Translations under genes and position numbers: made by a program
Source of the DNA: Sulfurimonas sp.
GTDB lineage: Bacteria; Campylobacterota; Campylobacteria; Campylobacterales; Sulfurimonadaceae
Length of the DNA: 11,848 nt
Reading direction: 5' to 3'
NCBI GenBank assembly: GCA_027044845.1
Contig: JALUBM010000316.1
Coordinates: 1 to 11,848, forward strand
The notes under the pieces: model-generated
Seen by the model: only the letters and a program-made list of their open reading frames with translations
The model's database searches: none
Told to the model about the DNA's origin: nothing
Shown: piece after piece, positions 6,725 through 11,848 of the stretch
Layout of the letters: every line of letters begins with the position of its first letter
Position numbering within the stretch: position 1 is the first letter of the stretch

Positions 6725-9079
6725 TTGTTAAAATGGACACTCTTAACCTTTATCTTTATAAATTCTTTTGCACTCGAAATATCAATTGACAGTGCAAAAG
6801 ATGACTTCATTAAATATTCTACACTCGATATACGAGATTCACAACATTTTACATGTAAAGAAAATAAAAATGATTTTGGCGTTGTTGAAGAAATAATATG
6901 TACATTTTCTAAAAAGCCCTCAAGAAACCTAAAACATATTCAAAATGACTTTTTTAAAGTGGATACGATTGTTGAAAAAGAGAAATTTTATGTCATTATT
7001 AGACCTTTTTATAAAATAAAACTAATTCCCGAAATATTTAATTTGACAAAAGATAATGAAGTCTTTAATGCAGATGTAACGAGTGCAAAGCATTGGAGTG
7101 TTATAGGATATAAAAAGAAATTCCCCCTTTTTAAAGAAGAAGAAAAGTCTGAACTTTCCCTCAATTTTCCATTTTATTTGAAAAAGGATAAATTACCGTA
7201 TGTCGGAAGTCTCGATTTACGAGGCAATCCAGTTCATATAAAAAAGATAGAAGATGTCAAAGAATATCTAAAAGTAAAGAAATTTTACAAAAAAAAGGAG
7301 TATGACTTATGTCTTGAGTCAATTAATGATGTCCTGAAAAACTTTCCTAATACATTGTTTCATGCGGAATTACTTTATTATAAAATAAAAGTTTATGCAA
7401 AACTAAAGGACTGGGACAATGTCATTAGTTATTCTAAAAAGTTTTTACATGAGTACTCCTCGGATGAGACTGTGCCAGAAATACTCTCTTTGATGGCAAA
7501 AGGATATGCAAAACTTGGGCAAAATACAGATGCAGATTACTTTTTTGATCGTCTTTTTACTGAACATACCGATACAAAATTTGCACAATACGGATATATA
7601 TATAAGGGTGAAATGATTGAAGACTCTGGCGGTGTCACGAAAGCTATAAAATATTATAAAAAGGCATTGTATGCAACAAAAGATTTGAAAGTAGCGGCAA
7701 GTGCAGCATATCATTTGGCTTCTTTATATCTTTCATATAAACCTAAGGAAGCTTCCCCGTATATTATGAAAATAGTACAGGCAGATCCGAGTTATTTTAT
7801 GAAAGACTTTAAAGCATCACAAAAAATGATGAAAGAGTTTGCAAATCAAGAATATTATAACGCAGCAGCATCTATTGCAGATGCCCTTTTACATGAGATA
7901 AATTCAACATACGATGAATATGAGGAGATACTTAAAGATAGAGCTTTATGGCTCGCCAAAACAAAAAATAAAACAAAAGCTTTAGTGGCATTAAATAAAT
8001 ATCTGGAAAAATTTCCTGATGGGGATTTCATTGATGCCGTGCAAACAGCTAAAGATTCTCTCTTTTTTGAAGTCTCTGATTTAAATGCTACGGCTAAATT
8101 GGCAGAATTTGATAAACTAATGAAAGAGTATAAAAATGATAGTATCGGGAGACGTGCACTCTATGAAAAAGCAAAATTATTGTTTAAAGAGGGCAGATAT
8201 AGTGAGGTTTTGGACTTAAAAGACAAACTTGAATCTTTGGATGAAACAGAGTATAAGGATGTAAAAAAGATTATAGAAGATGCTGCGATTGGAGAGATGG
8301 AAGAGTCATTACGCAATAAAAATTGTAAACAGGTACTTGTGGTATCAAGTGAATATAATATTACTCTTTCTGATAAATGGGATGATGGTGTGTACGAATG
8401 TGCTATGAAAGGTGGAGATTTCCAACTTTCTAAAAGTATAGCTGTGAAGAATTTAAAATCAAAAGATTTTAATGAGCGTGAAAAATGGTTGTATCGCTAC
8501 ATAAAAGTTGATTTTGCAACAGGCAATTATAGTGATGTTATAGATGCTGCAAAAGATTTAATAAAATTGATAGAAGATGATAAAAATTCAAAATATAAAA
8601 AGGTATATAGGTATCTTTTTGATACATATGAACGACTAGAACAAAAAGATAAAATGATTGATGCTATGGCTACAATAGAAGAGGTTTTTGGACTTAATTA
8701 TAAAGATATGGACCGTTATGTCTCTATGGTTACGCTCGGCAGTGAACGTCATGATGATACAATGATTATTAAATATGCAACAAAAGTAATGCAAATACAA
8801 AAAAAGTCAGATTCTTATGCACAAAGTCCATATATAGAGTTTATGCTCTATCAGGCGTATATGGATAAAAAAGAGTATAAAAAGGCTTTAAAAGTAATTC
8901 AATCATTAGATAATATTCAACTGGATAAGACTCCACGTGCAAGACAAAAATATTTACTAGGAAGTGTATTAAGTAAACTGCAAAAAGATGATAAAGCAAA
9001 AAAATCCTATAAAAAGGCAATAGAAGCCGACCCAAAATCTTCATGGGGCAAACTTGCTAAAACTGCTTTGGAACTTTAA
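6725..9079 (+). CDS. pflA: PflA-like secreted TPR protein, flagellar motor scaffold (paralysed flagella protein)
   Basis: This is a 784-residue periplasmic protein, close to the length of about 788 residues of C. jejuni PflA. It occupies the same locus, directly after nuoN, as in C. jejuni and H. pylori. PflA binds PflB and builds the spoke and rim scaffold that holds a widened ring of stator units in the campylobacterial motor; loss gives paralysed flagella. Residues 1-16 form a signal peptide (MLKW start, hydrophobic core, S-F-A before the likely cleavage). Residues 17-165 are beta-rich and match the N-terminal beta-sandwich. From about 180 to the end helical repeats of TPR type follow, for example 217-246, 254-283, 287-320, 324-356, 404-433 and 739-778, the last containing AIEADP. 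Cysteines C44/C59 and C534/C559 could form disulfides in the periplasm. The symbol rests on synteny, length and architecture, not on an alignment. Confidence 0.8.
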   Translation: MLKWTLLTFIFINSFALEISIDSAKDDFIKYSTLDIRDSQHFTCKENKNDFGVVEEIICTFSKKPSRNLKHIQNDFFKVDTIVEKEKFYVIIRPFYKIKLIPEIFNLTKDNEVFNADVTSAKHWSVIGYKKKFPLFKEEEKSELSLNFPFYLKKDKLPYVGSLDLRGNPVHIKKIEDVKEYLKVKKFYKKKEYDLCLESINDVLKNFPNTLFHAELLYYKIKVYAKLKDWDNVISYSKKFLHEYSSDETVPEILSLMAKGYAKLGQNTDADYFFDRLFTEHTDTKFAQYGYIYKGEMIEDSGGVTKAIKYYKKALYATKDLKVAASAAYHLASLYLSYKPKEASPYIMKIVQADPSYFMKDFKASQKMMKEFANQEYYNAAASIADALLHEINSTYDEYEEILKDRALWLAKTKNKTKALVALNKYLEKFPDGDFIDAVQTAKDSLFFEVSDLNATAKLAEFDKLMKEYKNDSIGRRALYEKAKLLFKEGRYSEVLDLKDKLESLDETEYKDVKKIIEDAAIGEMEESLRNKNCKQVLVVSSEYNITLSDKWDDGVYECAMKGGDFQLSKSIAVKNLKSKDFNEREKWLYRYIKVDFATGNYSDVIDAAKDLIKLIEDDKNSKYKKVYRYLFDTYERLEQKDKMIDAMATIEEVFGLNYKDMDRYVSMVTLGSERHDDTMIIKYATKVMQIQKKSDSYAQSPYIEFMLYQAYMDKKEYKKALKVIQSLDNIQLDKTPRARQKYLLGSVLSKLQKDDKAKKSYKKAIEADPKSSWGKLAKTALEL

Positions 9080-9085
9080 AAAGTA

Positions 9086-9853
9086 TTATAGTTCTAAGCA
9101 GTCGCTGATACTATAAAGACCAGCTTCTTTGTCTGCAAGCCATTTTCCTGCACGCAAAGCACCTTTTGAAAAGGTATTTCTTGAGGTTGCGGTGTGATTG
9201 AGTTCAACAAACTCACCGTCATTATAAAAGCCTACAGTATGACGTCCGACAATGTCACCACCGCGAAGTGCCATTACGGCAATTTCATCTTTACTGCGTT
9301 CACCAATATTACCATCTCTCCCACTAATACGGACTTTATCTAAATTCAATCCTCTTGCCTCAGCTGCTGATTTACTCAGAGTTAGTGCTGTACCACTTGG
9401 AGCATCTTTTTTATGTCTGTGATGCATCTCAACAATTTCTATATCAAAATCTTTGAGTGCTGCAGAAGCTTGATAAACAAGTTTGTTTAAAAGGGCAACT
9501 CCGAGCGACATATTTGTTGCATATAAGATAGGCATAATTTCACTTGCCTGTTTTAAAAGATTTAACTGATGTGTATTTAAACCTGTTGTACCGATAATTA
9601 AAGGTTTCGGTGTTTTAATAGCTTCTTCTAAAAGTATTTCACATGCATCGGGTAATGAAAAATCTATGACAATATCCGAAGCATGTAAAAGAGACTGCAT
9701 ATTAGAAGTAACAAGTACTGCAGGGTCTATTGAAAAATCAAGTGAATTTCTTACAAAAACTGCATTTAAATCCATTCCGTCTGTTGTTTTTAAATCCTCA
9801 AGCAAAAGTCTGCCGACTCTACCACTAGCACCGAAAACACCTACTTTTATCAT
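9086..9853 (-). CDS. dapB: 4-hydroxy-tetrahydrodipicolinate reductase (DapB)
   Basis: DapB is a cytoplasmic enzyme that reduces 4-hydroxy-tetrahydrodipicolinate to tetrahydrodipicolinate with NAD(P)H, in the pathway to diaminopimelate and lysine. The nucleotide-binding loop GASGRVG is at 8-14, IDFS at 63-66 and GTTG at 88-91. The catalytic signature [15 protein letters not shown] (142-156) contains H144 and K148, the counterparts of E. coli H159 and K163. The C-terminal part with [18 protein letters not shown] (208-225) is also typical. At 255 residues it is slightly shorter than the 273-residue E. coli enzyme. The start is supported by TGAGGA seven bases upstream on the minus strand. The gene ends six bases from the convergent pflA and is the last gene of the leftward group. 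No functional link to the cassette upstream is evident. Confidence 0.97.
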   Translation of the reverse strand: MIKVGVFGASGRVGRLLLEDLKTTDGMDLNAVFVRNSLDFSIDPAVLVTSNMQSLLHASDIVIDFSLPDACEILLEEAIKTPKPLIIGTTGLNTHQLNLLKQASEIMPILYATNMSLGVALLNKLVYQASAALKDFDIEIVEMHHRHKKDAPSGTALTLSKSAAEARGLNLDKVRISGRDGNIGERSKDEIAVMALRGGDIVGRHTVGFYNDGEFVELNHTATSRNTFSKGALRAGKWLADKEAGLYSISDCLEL

Positions 9854-9882
9854 ATTAATATCCTCATATTTTTTCTACTCTT

Positions 9883-9891
9883 ATAATAGCA
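9883..9891 (-). promoter_or_regulatory. Possible extended -10 promoter of dapB
   Basis: In the 43-base gap between the membrane-protein gene and dapB, the minus strand reads TGCTATTAT. This is an extended -10 element (TGn plus TATAAT with one mismatch) followed by a leader of about 25 bases to the dapB ribosome binding site. No clear -35 box is present, which is common in Campylobacterota, where an extended -10 and AT-rich upstream DNA suffice. The whole area is AT-rich, so a chance match is quite possible. Confidence 0.35.
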
Positions 9892-9896
9892 AAATA

Positions 9897-11150
9897 TTAC
9901 TCAAATACCACTTTCTTTTTTATATACTTATTATAATATTGTAATGCACCAAGAATATTTTTAAATAATAAAATTGCCGAGATTAAAAATATGATGGCAG
10001 CTATAATGATAAAGTAGTGAGAAAGAGGAGAGAACAAAGCAAAGAAAAATGAGAGAAAGTACAAATTTACTTGATAGGATATATTTTTTTTACTGATAAC
10101 ATTTCCCATCTCCGCTTCAAAAACCATATTTGAGCTTAAATGAAACCATGTTAAAAAAGGAACAATTTTATAAAGCATGGCATTGATTAAAGGATAGATA
10201 CTGCCAAAAAACACTAAAAATCCAATATAAATGTATATGTTTACATGGAATAAGGTTGCAGTTATAAAAAGAAGCGTAGCGAGTATAGAGCTTGTCATGG
10301 CAAAGTACCAAAGGGTAATGCTTATATCTTTTCTGGCACGTTTTCTTTGTCTTAAAATCTTAATGCTAAAGAGGGCAAAGAGTATGACACAAAATGAGAG
10401 TAGAATCTTTATTGTACTAAGTATAATATTTTGCTCTTTAATCTGGGTATAGGCAAATAAAAAAAGTAGTACAAGTACAACAATGTAGAGTTTTTTTTGT
10501 AAAATAAGCGGAAACTCTTTGGAAACGAAAAACATAGGAATAATCTTATATGAAACAGACATTATAAGGATGAAAACCCAGCCAAAGAGCATAAAAGCAA
10601 TGTGGATATTGCCGTATTTTATGCTGTCAAGCCATCCAAAGTGTCCAAGCAATGCACTCAATCCAAAAATAACGGCTATGAAAAGTGCGACAAAAGAAGC
10701 AGCGAAATTTTGAGTCAATGCATTCAGCGCTTCACCTGAAAAAACAGTTTTTAAAGAACGCAGAGAAAAATAAACAAATGTTCCTGTTAAAAGGGTGCCG
10801 CCGAGATATAAGAATGGTACCGTATTTGTGAAAAACCCAAGAACAAAAGAAAATAGTCCAATATTTAAAAAGAGATAGATAATCTTTGCATTTCTTGTAA
10901 TATTTGTATATGCAGTGCTGAGCATGACTGGTAACATTTGAAAGAGCGAACCGAACATTATATGTGTTATAAAACCCAAGGTAAATATGTGCGTCAGTCC
11001 GATGACCTCATAATCAAAACGTGACGAGATATGCAGTCCGTAAAAAAGGGCAGCAATCGAGAGTATCATTAAATAGAGAGAAGCTGTGAGGTAAAATTTT
11101 ACGGGTATAGTATAGGGCGGAGCCTGCTCAAGTGATAAGCCTTGAAACAT
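9897..11150 (-). CDS. Polytopic membrane protein (~12 helices) with three internal repeats, NnrS/heme-copper-oxidase-like architecture
   Basis: This is a 417-residue integral membrane protein with about twelve hydrophobic segments, roughly at 17-38, 49-78, 88-107, 110-131, 146-169, 180-207, 219-236, 242-264, 277-300, 304-333, 360-380 and 379-399; the last two are hard to separate. The N-terminus GLSLEQAPPYTIPVKFYLTA and a segment with LTHIFTLGF resemble uncharacterised membrane proteins found near denitrification genes, as I recall the family. A motif G-x10-[FY]-[QK]-x2-P occurs three times, with glycine and proline at G59/P74, G190/P205 and G316/P331. Histidines near these helices (H54, H63, H183, H337) could bind a metal or heme, but the full ligand set of heme-copper oxidases is absent. 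The start at 11150 shares one base with the DUF2249 stop and has GAGGA upstream. The function is unknown; a role in NO or respiratory stress is inferred from its neighbours. Confidence 0.85.
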   Translation of the reverse strand: MFQGLSLEQAPPYTIPVKFYLTASLYLMILSIAALFYGLHISSRFDYEVIGLTHIFTLGFITHIMFGSLFQMLPVMLSTAYTNITRNAKIIYLFLNIGLFSFVLGFFTNTVPFLYLGGTLLTGTFVYFSLRSLKTVFSGEALNALTQNFAASFVALFIAVIFGLSALLGHFGWLDSIKYGNIHIAFMLFGWVFILIMSVSYKIIPMFFVSKEFPLILQKKLYIVVLVLLFLFAYTQIKEQNIILSTIKILLSFCVILFALFSIKILRQRKRARKDISITLWYFAMTSSILATLLFITATLFHVNIYIYIGFLVFFGSIYPLINAMLYKIVPFLTWFHLSSNMVFEAEMGNVISKKNISYQVNLYFLSFFFALFSPLSHYFIIIAAIIFLISAILLFKNILGALQYYNKYIKKKVVFE

Positions 11151-11374
11151 TATCTGTAAATCCTCATTTCAAACTCATTTTCATCTTCTTTTATAATTTC
11201 AGAGTGCATTCCCAAGCTTGCGATATTTTGAAAAAGCATTTGGGGATTCATGCGATGCCGAAATATTAGCACTTCGTCATCTTGTAGATTATTTAAAGCA
11301 TTAACGGCTTCAACAAGAGGGTAAGGAGCTTCAAGCTCGCTCACGTCTAAAATAATCTCTTTTTTAGTTTCCAT
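11150..11374 (-). CDS. DUF2249 domain protein (TusA/SirA-like fold)
   Basis: This is a 74-residue soluble protein that is one DUF2249 domain. The opening ILDVSELEAPYPLVEAVNAL (8-27) parallels the TusA/SirA start LD-x-x-G-L-x-C-P-x-P, but the sulfur-carrier cysteine is replaced by alanine (A16). The protein contains no cysteine at all. The following D-D-E-V-L (32-36), the central helix and the final strand F-E-M-R-I-Y fit the alpha-beta fold. DUF2249 proteins have no established biochemical role and often lie next to hemerythrin or denitrification genes. It overlaps the hemerythrin gene by 11 bases, has only a weak ribosome binding site, and ends one base into the next gene, so its translation is probably coupled to that of the upstream gene. 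Confidence 0.85.
   Translation of the reverse strand: METKKEIILDVSELEAPYPLVEAVNALNNLQDDEVLIFRHRMNPQMLFQNIASLGMHSEIIKEDENEFEMRIYR
11161..11165 (-). promoter_or_regulatory. Ribosome binding site of the 12-helix membrane protein gene
   Basis: GAGGA on the minus strand lies ten bases before the ATG at 11150 and within the last codons of the DUF2249 gene. It supports the chosen start and the tight coupling of the two genes. Confidence 0.6.
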
Positions 11375-11804
11375 AGTCTTGCAGTTTTTGAACTATCTTT
11401 TGTGCATCTTCGGCAAGTGCGCTATTCATCATCGTATAGAGCATTTGTTCCTCTTTGAGGTTATGTTGTTGCAGTAATATATTCATTGACTCACCAAGTG
11501 CAAATGCTCGTTCTTTATCTTTTGCATTATAAGCTTCATCCATTTTTTCAAAGAGTGCTTTTGCCTGAGCATGTTCCATACGCATAATGTTTGTTGGACC
11601 CATACTGCCCATGCCTGATTTCTCTTCAAGCATAGGGAAAAGATACTCTTCTTCCATAGTAAAATGTAGAAGGGCTTCCTCTTTAAAAGCATTATACTTC
11701 TTTTGTGCATCTTCAAATTCTTCTGTCTCAAGTAGGTCTTCTGCTTGTGTTAAGAGGTAGTCGCACTCTCTGTGCTTATTTGTCATAAAATCTTTTATAG
11801 TCAT
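11364..11804 (-). CDS. Hemerythrin-like di-iron protein with RIC/YtfE-type ligand pattern
   Basis: This is a 146-residue cytoplasmic four-helix-bundle protein of the hemerythrin/HHE family. Candidate iron ligands are H11 in an H-x-x-C-D motif, H47 and E51 in HFTMEEEYLFP, H78 in MRMEHAQ, and H114 and E118 in LLQQHNLKEEQMLY. This set of four histidines and two glutamates is the arrangement of YtfE/RIC proteins, which act on nitrosylated or damaged iron centres, rather than the five-His set of oxygen-carrying hemerythrins. The N-terminal ScdA domain of YtfE is absent. Candidate roles are therefore oxygen or NO binding, sensing, or iron-centre repair; the sequence alone does not decide. The start is supported by AAAGGG five bases upstream. 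It is the first complete gene of the leftward cassette and overlaps the DUF2249 gene by 11 bases. Confidence 0.9.
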   Translation of the reverse strand: MTIKDFMTNKHRECDYLLTQAEDLLETEEFEDAQKKYNAFKEEALLHFTMEEEYLFPMLEEKSGMGSMGPTNIMRMEHAQAKALFEKMDEAYNAKDKERAFALGESMNILLQQHNLKEEQMLYTMMNSALAEDAQKIVQKLQDYGN

Positions 11805-11813
11805 TTTTACCCT

Positions 11814-11848
11814 TTAGTTTAATAGTTCATCGACATAAGAGATGGCAC
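11814..11848 (-). CDS. Possible 3' end of an upstream gene (unidentified)
   Basis: On the minus strand one frame reads AISYVDELLN and then TAA at 11816-11814, which looks like a normal protein C-terminus. The stop would lie nine bases before the hemerythrin start, overlapping its ribosome binding site, as expected for a preceding gene in the same operon. Another frame would end with SLMSMNY and TAA at 11821-11819. Too little is visible to identify the family. Confidence 0.35.
   Translation of the reverse strand, partial: AISYVDELLN

Noticed and set aside
7289-7296. Run of eight adenines in pflA, considered as a slippage or phase-variation site for motility.
   Set aside because: Runs of eight A/T also occur in the membrane-protein gene (10084-10091 and 10491-10498), so this is background for an AT-rich genome; the frame is intact.
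7297-7311. GGAG followed by ATG codons inside pflA, a possible internal translation start.
   Set aside because: Both ATG codons (7302 and 7309) are out of frame with pflA, and the reading frame from the first ends after a few codons.
9086-9116. Inverted repeat TTATAGT...ACTATAA with an inner CAG-TCG-CTG between the convergent pflA and dapB ends, a possible bidirectional terminator.
   Set aside because: The arms are AT-rich, the inner and outer stems are out of register, no T-run follows on either strand, and it lies inside dapB coding sequence.
9897-11150. Calling the membrane protein a true cytochrome oxidase or nitric oxide reductase subunit I.
   Set aside because: The helix 7 double histidine and the helix 10 H-x-H heme ligands of that family are missing, so only an architectural resemblance can be claimed.
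11483-11731. Alternative 82-codon minus-strand frame inside the hemerythrin gene.
   Set aside because: It is a shifted frame of the hemerythrin gene, whose ligand motifs are all in the longer frame; its product shows no family features.
1-11848. CRISPR arrays, tRNA or rRNA genes, insertion sequences, attachment sites.
   Set aside because: No regularly spaced repeats, no cloverleaf-like stretch, no transposase or integrase reading frame and no room between genes were seen.

Overview
The window is AT-rich and densely coding, with no gene-free stretch over 300 bases. It most likely comes from a Campylobacterota (Epsilonproteobacteria) chromosome. The evidence is a complex I (nuo) run whose last gene, nuoN, is followed directly by a large secreted TPR protein matching PflA, the flagellar motor scaffold protein. 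That nuoN-pflA order is known from Campylobacter jejuni and Helicobacter pylori. The additional hemerythrin/DUF2249 cassette points to a free-living, respiratory relative (Sulfurimonas-like) rather than a host-adapted one; this genus-level guess is an inference.

Left part (2-6691, + strand): the end of nuoH, then complete nuoI, J, K, L, M and N. Spacings run from 12 bases down to 4-base and 1-base overlaps, so this is one polycistronic unit. It encodes the distal peripheral-arm Fe-S subunit (NuoI) and the proton-pumping membrane arm (NuoH, J, K, L, M, N). The key charged membrane residues are present in every subunit where I looked for them. pflA (6725-9079) follows 33 bases after nuoN, probably on the same transcript, and starts at TTG.

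Right part (9086-11848, - strand, convergent with pflA): read in the direction of transcription there is the tail of an unidentified gene, a small hemerythrin-like di-iron protein, a DUF2249 protein, a polytopic membrane protein of about 12 helices, and dapB (lysine/peptidoglycan precursor synthesis). The first three complete genes overlap or abut (11-base and 1-base overlaps) and form a tight cassette. I infer a role in nitric oxide, oxygen or denitrification-related redox chemistry. dapB is 43 bases downstream and may have its own extended -10 promoter.

The most unusual part is this cassette. The hemerythrin has a four-His/two-Glu ligand pattern like that of YtfE/RIC proteins. The DUF2249 protein has the TusA-like motif with the catalytic cysteine replaced. 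The membrane protein shows an exact three-fold internal repeat placed in helices 2, 6 and 10, an architecture reminiscent of heme-copper oxidase subunit I or NnrS.
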